Shown piece after piece: positions 6,527-14,752 of a stretch of 24,152 nucleotides of DNA. Source of the stretch: Planctomycetia bacterium (GTDB lineage Bacteria; Planctomycetota; UBA1135; GCA-002686595); the NCBI GenBank assembly GCA_005778045.1, contig SXKQ01000082.1, positions 1 to 24,152 of the forward strand, read 5' to 3'. Numbering within the stretch: position 1 is the stretch's first letter; each line of letters opens with the position of its first letter. A program made the translations under genes and the position numbers. Below the pieces are notes generated by a model, which made no database searches, had not been told where the DNA came from, and saw only the letters and a list, made by a program, of their open reading frames with translations.

Positions 6527-9049
6527 CTACGGCACGAAGGTCACGCGCAGGCCGTTCGAGAGGTTCGTGTTCGAGCCGCCATCGGCGGTGTCGCGGAACC
6601 AGCACTGGAAGAACCAGGTGCTGCCGGAGACAAGCGCTCCGGCGGCGGGGGCCTGCGCGTTGTCCACGGCGTCGGAGAGCGTGCCTCCAACGGCAATGGA
6701 GATGCCGAGGCGGCGCATGGGGCTCGCCACGCACTTCGTGCCATTGCCGAAGGGCGTCTGGGACACGCTCGAGCCGAACAGGAACAGGCCCGCGGATCCG
6801 GCCGGAACCGGGCCGGCGGAGAGCACGAGGTCGTTGGCGGCGATGCTCGCGCTGCCCGTGGCGGAGATCAGCGCCGCGGAGCCGCTCGAGTTCGTGCTCG
6901 ACGTGCAGTACGCGAAGCCGATGCCGCTCGTGCAGCTCTGACCCGAGATGCCGAATTGGTCGAAGCCTGCTTCGACGATCGAGGCCGTGCCACTGTCGTT
7001 GGCCGTCACGCGGACGCGCATGTTCGCGCCGAGCGGGACGCCGAGCGCCGCGATCGACCCGCCGGTGATCGAGCCCGAGCGCCACGCCGTGTCGTTGCTC
7101 GTGTGGCGCGCAATCTGCGTCCACGGGCCCGCGAGACCGCTCGAGCTGATGTCGAACGTGAGCGCGTCGACGCCGTCCGCGACCGTGAGCCGCAGGTAGT
7201 AGACGTAATTGATGCGCGCGTTCGGGATCGAGAGGTCGAGCGCGGGTGAGAAGAGCTGCACCGAGCCGCCGTCGACGTCCGTGTTGCCCGCCGCGTTCTG
7301 CGTGAGCCAGCACGAGCCCGAGCCGTCGCCGTCGGTCGCGGGGTCATAGGCCCAGCCGTTGTCGTTGACGGGCACGCCGCGCTGCCACTGGCCCGCGCTC
7401 GCGCCGACCACGGCCGTCGTCCAGCCGAGGTCCGACTGGAAGTTGTCGCTGAAGGTCGTCGCGAGCGATCCGACCTGAGCCGAGAGCGGGGCGGCGGGCG
7501 CGCCGACGGGGTAGCTCATCTGGCCGCAGGTCTGCTCGTCGAACTCGTAGTACCACTGCGGCGTCTCGGTGCACAGGAACGCCGGCAGCGAAGCGGAGTG
7601 CGTTCCGTTGCCGTTGCTCGTCATGGTCACCGTCGCCCACGCCGAGCCCGGGCTCGCACGCCAACGCAGACGCACGGGGCCGGTGGCGACGCCCGCGATG
7701 GTCGCCGTCACCGGAGTCGGCTGCAGCGGCGTCACGAGCGCGAGTTCGCTGCCCGTGACGCCCGCGTAGACGGGAAGACAGCCGTTGGCGGCGTTGGTCA
7801 TGTCCGTCGCCGAGCCCGGATGGAAGTAGGTGGTGATGTTCGCGGTGCCGCCCGAGCACAGGTGGCAGTAGCTCATGATCGTGCCCTGGCTCGAGCACAC
7901 CTGTGCGGTCTGGCACGAGCCGAAATACTGCGACGATGGGCACTGGTCGAGCGGCGGGCAGTAGTCGTGCGTGTGGCGCGCGTTGAAGTTGTGGCCGACC
8001 TCGTGCGCGCAGACGATGAAGTCCCAGTTGTTGGGCTGCTGCTGGATCGGGAAGCTGATCGTCCCGTTGAGGTTGCCGGACACGGCGAAGTTGTAGTTGT
8101 TGTCGCACAGCACGTTGAGCCACGCGACGCCTCCGCCGAGCGCGGCGCCGCTCATGAAGTGGCCGATGCGACCACCGTTGGGAATGTTGCCGACCCATGC
8201 CGTGCGGAACTCGTTCAGCATGGCGCTGGAAGAGCCCGGCGCGTCCGGCGTGGTCCACGGGTCGCTGGCGGTCGAGTAGAAGCCGACGTAGGGGAAGGTC
8301 AGGATCGTGGAGGACTGCGTCTCGTAGCGATCGGAGATGAACGACCAGAGCGTCGTGGTATAGGCCGCTTGTACGCTCGTGTTGTTGAAGCGCGTGTAGT
8401 ACTGGTAGTCGCTCTCGATCGAGACCTTGCACTCGCGCAGAGCGCAGCCGCCGCCGAGGAGCTGCGATGCGCCGGGTGTCGCGGGCTGCTGCAACGGAGC
8501 CACTGCACTGCCGGGTCTGGGCAGCACGTTGCAGTCGTTCGCGAGCGCCATGCCGCGCGCGTTGAGCTCGCTCTCGTCGACCACGAGCACGTCGCCGGAC
8601 TGCCAGTCGCCGTTCGAGGCGGGGCGCGTGATCAGGTGCACGAGCCCGGAGCCCGTGTGGATCCAGCCCTGCGCGCCGACGTGCGAGAAGGAGAGCATCG
8701 CGTCGCTCCCCGGCAGGCCCGCGATCGAGCCCTTCCAGATCGAGAGGTCGAGGCCGTCGAGTAGGTCCGCGCGCAGCTCGCCGTCGACGTGGAAGCGGAA
8801 GCCCATGCGCTCGTGGTCGATGCGGCGCAGGTCGAGATCCACGAGGCGGCCGTCGGGCAGCAGCACACCCGAGAGCGTGGTCGCGGCGGGGCCGACGAGG
8901 TCTTCGATGCGCTCATGCGCGATCGTGTAGCGCAGGCCGCCGCTCGCGCTGTCGTTCCCGGCGAGGTCGAGCGGGAAGGTCGACTGGGCGGGGACCGGGG
9001 CCGTGAGGACGAGGCTGGCGAGGGCGACGGGGAGGGACGGGATCTGCAC
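6527..9049 (-). CDS. Secreted reprolysin-like metalloprotease (metzincin), tandem copy 1
   Basis: An 840-residue exported zinc protease, intact. A signal peptide (SLPVALASLVLTAPVPAQS) is followed by a propeptide-like region (about 25-175) with LLPDGRLVDLDLRRI and LSFSHVGAQGWIHTG. A single Cys (Cys173) lies at the pro/catalytic boundary. The catalytic domain (about 190-430) holds the zinc motif HEVGHNFNARH (His349, Glu350, His353, His359) and a Met-turn GTIMSYC (Met392), as in M12B/reprolysin-like metzincins; the usual Gly of HExxHxxGxxH is Asn. Next come a beta domain (about 430-520), a jelly-roll/MAM-like domain (DNFQSDLGW to about 700) and a C-terminal domain with STWFFQCWFRD and LSNGLRVTFVP. 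The start codon is GTG at 9049; an in-frame stop lies about 27 codons upstream and no good Shine-Dalgarno is visible. It is the last of three tandem paralogues and is followed by a strong hairpin. Likely substrates are extracellular proteins. Confidence 0.9.
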   Translation of the reverse strand: MQIPSLPVALASLVLTAPVPAQSTFPLDLAGNDSASGGLRYTIAHERIEDLVGPAATTLSGVLLPDGRLVDLDLRRIDHERMGFRFHVDGELRADLLDGLDLSIWKGSIAGLPGSDAMLSFSHVGAQGWIHTGSGLVHLITRPASNGDWQSGDVLVVDESELNARGMALANDCNVLPRPGSAVAPLQQPATPGASQLLGGGCALRECKVSIESDYQYYTRFNNTSVQAAYTTTLWSFISDRYETQSSTILTFPYVGFYSTASDPWTTPDAPGSSSAMLNEFRTAWVGNIPNGGRIGHFMSGAALGGGVAWLNVLCDNNYNFAVSGNLNGTISFPIQQQPNNWDFIVCAHEVGHNFNARHTHDYCPPLDQCPSSQYFGSCQTAQVCSSQGTIMSYCHLCSGGTANITTYFHPGSATDMTNAANGCLPVYAGVTGSELALVTPLQPTPVTATIAGVATGPVRLRWRASPGSAWATVTMTSNGNGTHSASLPAFLCTETPQWYYEFDEQTCGQMSYPVGAPAAPLSAQVGSLATTFSDNFQSDLGWTTAVVGASAGQWQRGVPVNDNGWAYDPATDGDGSGSCWLTQNAAGNTDVDGGSVQLFSPALDLSIPNARINYVYYLRLTVADGVDALTFDISSSGLAGPWTQIARHTSNDTAWRSGSITGGSIAALGVPLGANMRVRVTANDSGTASIVEAGFDQFGISGQSCTSGIGFAYCTSSTNSSGSAALISATGSASIAANDLVLSAGPVPAGSAGLFLFGSSVSQTPFGNGTKCVASPMRRLGISIAVGGTLSDAVDNAQAPAAGALVSGSTWFFQCWFRDTADGGSNTNLSNGLRVTFVP

Positions 9050-9185
9050 GGAGGAAGAGCCTTGGGGCCGTGGAGGTGGGCAGGAACGAGTCTTGGACGC
9101 GCGCTCGAAAGCCCGGGTTCCAATTCATTGTTTCCTACCCCCGAGGATGCATCAGGCGGGCAAAAAAGGGGGCGCGCCGTACAGA

Positions 9186-11744
9186 TTAGGGCGTGAAGGT
9201 GAGCCGCAGTCCGTTGGAGAGCGCCGTCGACGCGCTGCCGAAGCCGTTGTCGCGGAACCAGGCCTGGAAGTACCAGGTCGTGCCGGGCACCAGCGCGCCG
9301 ACCGCGGAGCCGGCCGCGAGGTCCACGGTATGGACGAGGCTCGCAGCGTTGCCCGACTCCACCGGCAGGCGCAGCGTCGGGTTGCCGACGCACTTGATGC
9401 CGCTGCTGAAGTTGACGGTCGTGGTCGAGCTCCCGAACAGGAACAGGCCGTAGGTGAGAGACGGGACGGGGGCCGCTCGGAGCACGAGGTTGTTCGCCGC
9501 GACGCTCGTGGAGCCGGAGGCGGACATCAGCGCCGCCGCGCCGCTCGAGTTGGGGAACCCGATGCAGAACGAGAGCCCGAGGGGGCCTTGGCAGTTGATC
9601 CTGCTGACGCGGAAGGCATCGAGGGCAGCCTCGACCGTCGACGGGGCGCCGCTGTCGTTGACCGTGATGCGCACGCGCATGTTGGCGCCGATCGGCACTC
9701 CGAGCGCGGCGATCGAGGCGGCCGAGATCGAGTGCGAGCGCCAGTTGGTGCCGTTGGTCGAATGGCGCGCGATCTCGATCCACGGGCCGACGCCGCCCGT
9801 CGGGCTCACCTCGACCTTGAACACGTCGACGCCGTTGGCGATCGAGAGGCGCAGGAAGTATTGGTACTCGATCGAGACGTCCGTGCCGCGCAGGTCGAGC
9901 GGCGGAGAGAGCAGCATCACCGAACCGACGTCGACGTCGCTGTTGCCGAGCACGTTGCCCGTGAGCCAGCACGAGCCCGAGCCGTCGCCATCGGAGAGCG
10001 GCGCGAAGCCCCAGTTCGGGTCGTTGACGGGAACCCCGCGCTGCCACTGGCCGCCGCTGGCGCCGAGGTTGACCGCGCTCCAGCCGAGGTCCGCCTCGAA
10101 GTTGTCCGCGAAGGCGATGCCCGGCGTGCCGACGATGGCGGAGTGGGGCGTCGCGGGCGCGCTCGCAGGAAAGCGCAGCGTGCCGCAGCTCTGCTCGTCG
10201 AACTCGTAGTACCACTGCGGCGTGTCCGAGCACGCGAACGTCGGCAAGGCTCCGGCGTACAACCCACCGCCCTGCGCCGCGAGCGTCGTGGACTGCCACG
10301 CCATGCCGGGGCTCGCGCGCCAGAACGCGCGCACGGGCCCGAGCGGTACGCCGGAGATCGTCGCGCTCACGCTCGCGGGTTGCTGCGGAGCGAGCAGCGT
10401 CGGAGTCGTGCCGCGGAGGCCTTCGTACACGGGCAGGCATGCCTGCGCTGCACCCGTCATGTCCTGCAGCGAGCGCGGGTGGTACGAGGGGCTCACGTTG
10501 CCGAGCCCGCCCGCGCACAGGTGGCAGTAGCTCATCAGCGTGCCCTGGTTCGTGCACACCTGCTGCGACTGGCAGCCGCCGAAGTAGCCGGCGGGCGAGC
10601 ACTCGTCGACCGGCGGGCAGTAGTCGTGCGTGTGCGGCGCCGAGAAGTTGTGGCCGAGCTCGTGCGCGCACACCATGAAGTCCCAGTTCGCGGGGCTCTG
10701 CTGCACGGGGAAGGGCACGGACGCGTCGAGGTTGCCCGACACGGCGAAGTTGTAGGTGCCGTCACACAGCACGCCGAGCCACGCGACGCCTCCGCCGAGG
10801 CCCGCGCCGCTGATGAAGTGGCCAAGGCGCGCTCCACCGGGAATGTTGCCCACCCACGCGGCCTGAAACTCGCCGAGCATCTGGCCCGCGTTGCCGGGAG
10901 CGTCCGGCGTCGTCCAAGGGTCATTCGAACTCGTGTAGAAGCCGACGTAGGGGAAGGTGAGGATCGTGCCGACCTGCGTCTCGTAGCGATCCGAGATGAA
11001 CGACCACAGCGTCGCCGTGTAGGCCGCCTGCGCGGCGGCGCTGCCGAAGCGTTGGAAGTACTGGAAGTCGCTCTCGAGCGCGATCTTGCACTCGCGGAAG
11101 CTGCACGAGCCCGGGCCGAGCAGCTGCGCGCCGCCGCCAAGCGTTACCTGAGTCGGCTGCGCCGGAGAGCGCGGCGCGCGCAGCATCGAGCAGCTCGCGC
11201 CCGACGTGGCGCCGAGACCGAGAAGGCCACTCTCGCTCGCCATCAGCACATCGCCGTTCCACCAGTCGTTGCCGGCCGCGGGCCGCGTCACGAGGTGCAC
11301 GAGCTCCGCACCGGTGTCGATCCAGCCTTGGGCCCCGAGGTGCGAGAACGCGAGCCGCACGTCGCTGCCTGGGAGCCCGGCGACCTCGCCCTTCCAGAGC
11401 GAGAGCGCGAGCCCGTCGAGCAAGTTACCCGCGGGCGCGCCATCGACATGGAACACAAAGCCGTAGCGCTCCGAGCGAATGCGCTCGAGCACGAGACCGA
11501 CGACGCTGCCATCGGGCAGCGGTACCTGCGCGAACGTGGCGAGCGAGAGGTCGTCGAGCGCCTCCACGCCCGCGTGATCGAGCGACCAAACGAGTCCACC
11601 CGTCGCGGGCTCGGCGCCCGCGAGAGCGAGCGGCAGCTGCTGTTGGGCGAACGTGGGTCCGATCAGGGCGAAGCCGAGGACGAGGCTGGAGAGCACGGGA
11701 CGACGCAACGCGGTGTTCTCCATCGATGGGGCACGCAGGAGCAT
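9186..11744 (-). CDS. Secreted reprolysin-like metalloprotease (metzincin), tandem copy 2
   Basis: An intact paralogue of the downstream protease with the same order of domains: signal peptide (LSSLVLGFALIGPTFAQQQ), propeptide-like region (LPDGSVVGLVLERI; AFSHLGAQGWIDTG), boundary Cys185 and catalytic domain with HELGHNFSAPH (His361, Glu362, His365, His371). The Met-turn is GTLMSYC (Met404). Then come the beta domain, the jelly-roll domain (DNFEADLGW) and the C-terminal domain with TTWYFQAWFRD and LSNGLRLTFTP. Ser replaces the Gly of the canonical zinc motif. The open frame continues upstream to 12059, but that extension is the C-terminal domain of the dead third copy read through a lost stop. 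The true start is ATG 11744 (or 11723), directly before the signal peptide; residue numbers use 11744. A spacer of 136 bases separates it from copy 1. The product should be exported and act outside the cytoplasm. Confidence 0.9.
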   Translation of the reverse strand: MLLRAPSMENTALRRPVLSSLVLGFALIGPTFAQQQLPLALAGAEPATGGLVWSLDHAGVEALDDLSLATFAQVPLPDGSVVGLVLERIRSERYGFVFHVDGAPAGNLLDGLALSLWKGEVAGLPGSDVRLAFSHLGAQGWIDTGAELVHLVTRPAAGNDWWNGDVLMASESGLLGLGATSGASCSMLRAPRSPAQPTQVTLGGGAQLLGPGSCSFRECKIALESDFQYFQRFGSAAAQAAYTATLWSFISDRYETQVGTILTFPYVGFYTSSNDPWTTPDAPGNAGQMLGEFQAAWVGNIPGGARLGHFISGAGLGGGVAWLGVLCDGTYNFAVSGNLDASVPFPVQQSPANWDFMVCAHELGHNFSAPHTHDYCPPVDECSPAGYFGGCQSQQVCTNQGTLMSYCHLCAGGLGNVSPSYHPRSLQDMTGAAQACLPVYEGLRGTTPTLLAPQQPASVSATISGVPLGPVRAFWRASPGMAWQSTTLAAQGGGLYAGALPTFACSDTPQWYYEFDEQSCGTLRFPASAPATPHSAIVGTPGIAFADNFEADLGWSAVNLGASGGQWQRGVPVNDPNWGFAPLSDGDGSGSCWLTGNVLGNSDVDVGSVMLLSPPLDLRGTDVSIEYQYFLRLSIANGVDVFKVEVSPTGGVGPWIEIARHSTNGTNWRSHSISAASIAALGVPIGANMRVRITVNDSGAPSTVEAALDAFRVSRINCQGPLGLSFCIGFPNSSGAAALMSASGSTSVAANNLVLRAAPVPSLTYGLFLFGSSTTTVNFSSGIKCVGNPTLRLPVESGNAASLVHTVDLAAGSAVGALVPGTTWYFQAWFRDNGFGSASTALSNGLRLTFTP

Positions 11745-11796
11745 GTCTTCATCATGACGCGTCGTGCGCGTCCGCGGGTCACCTATCTTCGGCCTA

Positions 11797-13544
11797 GGCC
11801 GCCACTCGAAGGTGATGCGCAGCCCATCGGACAGCTTGGTACCCGAACCGCTGGCCGCGTTGTCGCGGAACCGTCCTTGGAACTGCCACGTGTTGCCCGC
11901 GAGGATCACCCCGGTGGCCGAGCCTGCGTTGAAGTTGACGGCGTGGGCCAGCGTCGTCCCCGAGGACGATCTGACCGTTAGGCGGCGGATCGGGCTCGTC
12001 AGGCGCTCGACACCCTTGGAGCAGGGCGTCTGCGAGGGCCGCAGCCCGTAGAGGAGCATGCCGCTATTGGCCGTCGGAATCGGTGACGCCTGCAGCGCGA
12101 GGTTGTTCTGGGCAACACTCGCCGTGCCGCTGGCGGAGATCTGCGCGGGAGCGCCGTTGCAGGCAAGCGCAGGCAGCGAATCCGTGAAGCTCCCTCCGCC
12201 GCCACTCGTCGACGTGATGCGCTGCCACGGATATGGCCGCGCTCGCGCGCCCCACCAGTTCGACCGATCCGCTCGGCGTGCCGCTCATATGGGCGACCAC
12301 CGGGGTGGGTCGGCCGGGCACCGCCGTCGTGAGCCCGGAGCCGGAGAGCTGTGCGCTCGGCGGCACGTTCGCGAGTGCGGCAGCCGTCATGTCCTGCGTG
12401 GAAACGGGACGGAACTGCGTCGCGATCTTGGCCGCGCCATTCGGGCAGCAGGCGCTGTATCTCATCAGCGTGCCACCCGACGTGCACACCTGCGGGGTCT
12501 GGCCGGGGCCGGGAGACTGCAGCGACTCGCACCGATCGATCGACAGAAAGTGCTCATGCCTGTGGATCGCGTTGAATGCGCGGCCTCGCTCGTGCGCCCA
12601 AACGCAGAAGGCCCAGATGGCGGGCTTCTGCGAGAACGATAATGCGGCGAGTCCGTCGAGGTTTCCCGACATACTGAAACTCAAGCTCGTGCTCGCGCGC
12701 TTGTTCAGGGCTGCGGCCCCGCCGCCGATCATGGCTCCGCTCGTGAACTGTCCGAAGTAGCCATCGGCGCGGACCGCGCCCGTCCATGCGAGGCGGAGCT
12801 CGTCGCACATCTGCTGGAGCGAGCCCGGTGCGTCTGGCGTGGTCCACGGATGGTTCGCTGTCGTGTAGACGCCGATGTACGGAAACGAGAGCGCGGTGGA
12901 CGCGTGCGCCGAAAAGCGATCAGTGCTGAACGACCAGAGAGAGGCGACGCACGTGACCTGCGCGTTCATACTCAGGCAGCGCAGGAAGAACTGAAATTAG
13001 CTCTCGAACGGGACGGTGCAGATGCGCAGCGAGCGGGCCGCGGCGAGGAGCGCGGCCGGAGCGTTCGTGGTCGTCGCGAAGCACGCCGGCATCACGCTGG
13101 AGCTGGCTGCGGCAGCGCGACGCAGTCATGGTGGGCTCGCGATACGAGCCGCAGGGAGGCGCGCCTCCGCGACGAGCAGCACGTGCACTGCTGTCCAGTC
13201 ACCGCCGGGCTTGTCGACGAGGCTGACCTTCCACATCGACAGTGAGCGCGGGTCGAGCAGCCCGGGTCGGGGCTGGCAGTCCAAGTGGAGTTCGCGCTCC
13301 ATGTCCCGTGGTCGATGCAAGCGGGATCGAGCGCAGCGAGCGAGCCGTCGGGCAGCAGCAGTCCGCCGAGACGCGCGCGATCGAGCTTGGGGGACTCGTC
13401 GACTTGCAGGTGATCGATGGAGTCTCGCAGTACGCCGCCGGACGCCTCGACATTCTGGAAGATCAGCGGCAGCCGGCCGGGCGAGGAAGCCGCGACCAGC
13501 GAAGAGATGAGCAGGGCGAGTTGCAACCCTGCGACTCGCACCAA
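11797..13544 (-). pseudogene. Inactivated third tandem metzincin copy
   Basis: Homology to both intact proteases is visible throughout but in changing frames. A signal peptide (LQLALLISSLVAASS) and propeptide start (LLLPDGSLAALDPACIDH) come first. A frame change near 13270 leads to LSMWKVSLVDKPG, after which about 25 residues found in the intact copies are missing. Further changes occur near 13150 and 13085, a TAA stops the frame at 12997-12999, and another change occurs near 12210. The zinc motif is now HERGRAFNAIHRH (12556-12594): the second zinc ligand is Arg. The Met-turn is GTLMRYS. The whole jelly-roll domain (over 200 residues) is missing; sequence jumps from the beta domain to the C-terminal domain (NTWQFQGRFRD, LSDGLRITFEW). 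The normal stop is gone, so the last part fuses in frame with copy 2. The right limit given is where homology ends. Confidence 0.85.
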
Positions 13545-13612
13545 CAGGACGATCTTGGGGAGCGCACGGAACCGGATCGCGCCTCCGGGCGTTCAGCGCC
13601 AGCGTATTTGTT

Positions 13613-14752
13613 TCAGAGATCCGCGCGCAGGATCGAGCACTCGATTCCGCCATTGAGGACGCGCGTGGACTCCGCGCCCTTGAGGCCGAGCTCGTGCGCG
13701 ATGGCTCCGGTCGGGACGAGCAACGCGACGTGGAAGCCGGCGCAGCGCGCGCGCATCCACGCGCCAAAGTCGCGGTAGAGCCGCGCGACGTCACGCGTAT
13801 CTCCAATGCGCTCCCCCCACGGGGGATTGCTCGCGATCCAGGCACCCCAGCCTTTGCGCGGGATGAAGTCGAGCGCGTTGCCCTGCTCGAAGTCGATCGC
13901 TCCCTCCAGCCCCGCGGCCGCGACATTCTCGCGCGCACCCTCGAGCATCTTCGCGTCGAGATCCCGACCGAGAAGGCGACCCTTCGACGGCCGCGCGGCG
14001 GCACGCGCGTCCTTGCGCAGCTTCGCGCCGAGATTCGCGTCGTGTCCGGGCCAGCGCTCACAGCCGAAGCGCTCGCGGAACAAGCCGGGCGCCATGTTGC
14101 GCGCGATCATCGCGGCCTCGACCAAGACCGTGCCCGAGCCGCAGAGCGGGTCGACGAATGGAGCGCGCTGGTCCCAGCTGGAGATCTGCACGAGAGCGGC
14201 CGCGAACGTCTCCGCGAGCGGGGCCCGACCCTGGAAGCGCCGCCAGCCGCGCTTGTGCAGCGAATCGCCCGAGGTGTCGACGAGCAGCGTGCAGCGGTCG
14301 CGGAACACATGCGCGTATACGCCGAGCTCGGCGTCTTCCTTGGCGACGGTCGGCCGCGTGCCGTGCTTCTCGCGCAGGGAGTCACAGATCGCGTCCTTCA
14401 CGCGCTGCTCGATGAATAGCGAGTGGTCGAGCTCGGAGCTCGCGGTGTGCGCGTCGACGACCAGCGTGCCGTCTGGCTTCACGAAGCGTTCCCACTCCAC
14501 CTGTCGCGCGCCGGCGTAGAGCATGTCCGCGTCGCGGGCCTCGAAGCGCGCGACGCGCATCAGCACGCGGATCGCCGTACGCAGCCAGAGGTTCGCGCGC
14601 AGCGCGTCATGGAGCGTGCCTTCGAAGTACACGCCGCCGACCTGCCGCTCGACCTTCGATAGCCCGAGCTCGCGCGCCTCCCTGTGGAGCACCGGCTCGA
14701 GGCCGGGGGCGCAGGTCGCGAAGAAGCGCTCGCGAAGCTGAGCGGTGCTCAC
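13613..14752 (-). CDS. THUMP-domain class I SAM-dependent rRNA methyltransferase (RlmL/COG0116 type)
   Basis: A 379-residue cytoplasmic RNA methyltransferase. The N-terminus (FFATCAPGLEPVLHREARELGL) and following ferredoxin-like/THUMP region (about 1-160, including GGVYFEGTLHDALRANLWLRTA) bind RNA. The C-terminal Rossmann domain carries the SAM-binding motif DPLCGSGTVLVEAA (Asp201) and the catalytic NPPW motif at Asn309 (NPPWGERIG), as in N2-guanine methyltransferases of 23S rRNA such as E. coli RlmKL. Length matches the single-module COG0116 proteins. The frame is open upstream to 15004, but the start is GTG 14752: it overlaps the TGA of the upstream exonuclease gene (GTGA) and falls exactly at the conserved N-terminus. 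This implies translational coupling. Base specificity (m2G2445 or another site, possibly tRNA) cannot be read from sequence. Confidence 0.88.
   Translation of the reverse strand: MSTAQLRERFFATCAPGLEPVLHREARELGLSKVERQVGGVYFEGTLHDALRANLWLRTAIRVLMRVARFEARDADMLYAGARQVEWERFVKPDGTLVVDAHTASSELDHSLFIEQRVKDAICDSLREKHGTRPTVAKEDAELGVYAHVFRDRCTLLVDTSGDSLHKRGWRRFQGRAPLAETFAAALVQISSWDQRAPFVDPLCGSGTVLVEAAMIARNMAPGLFRERFGCERWPGHDANLGAKLRKDARAAARPSKGRLLGRDLDAKMLEGARENVAAAGLEGAIDFEQGNALDFIPRKGWGAWIASNPPWGERIGDTRDVARLYRDFGAWMRARCAGFHVALLVPTGAIAHELGLKGAESTRVLNGGIECSILRADL

Larger units (their letters stand above)
6527..13544 (-). repeat. Tandem array of three paralogous secreted metzincin genes
   Basis: Three head-to-tail copies of one gene family lie on the minus strand: a dead copy (13544-11797), then two intact copies (11744-9186 and 9049-6527). 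All share signal peptide, propeptide, metzincin domain and the same C-terminal domain. Shared stretches such as WTTPDAPG, YETQ, LTFPYVGFY, WYYEFDEQ and GDGSGSCWLT show descent by duplication. The intact pair is clearly diverged in many other places, so the duplication is not recent. Confidence 0.85.

Noticed and set aside
9140..9185. GGCGCGCC followed by a run of six T on the minus strand between the two proteases
   Set aside because: The palindrome has no loop and no adequate stem next to the T-run, so I do not call a terminator.
9003..11981. Very long open frame (about 990 codons) on the plus strand
   Set aside because: It lies antisense to two intact proteases with clear domain motifs. 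Its product is a low-complexity Arg/Ala/Glu/Val chain typical of mirror frames in GC-rich genes.
11745..12059. N-terminal extension of metzincin copy 2
   Set aside because: It aligns with the C-terminal domain of the other copies, so it belongs to the dead upstream copy and not to the start of this protein.
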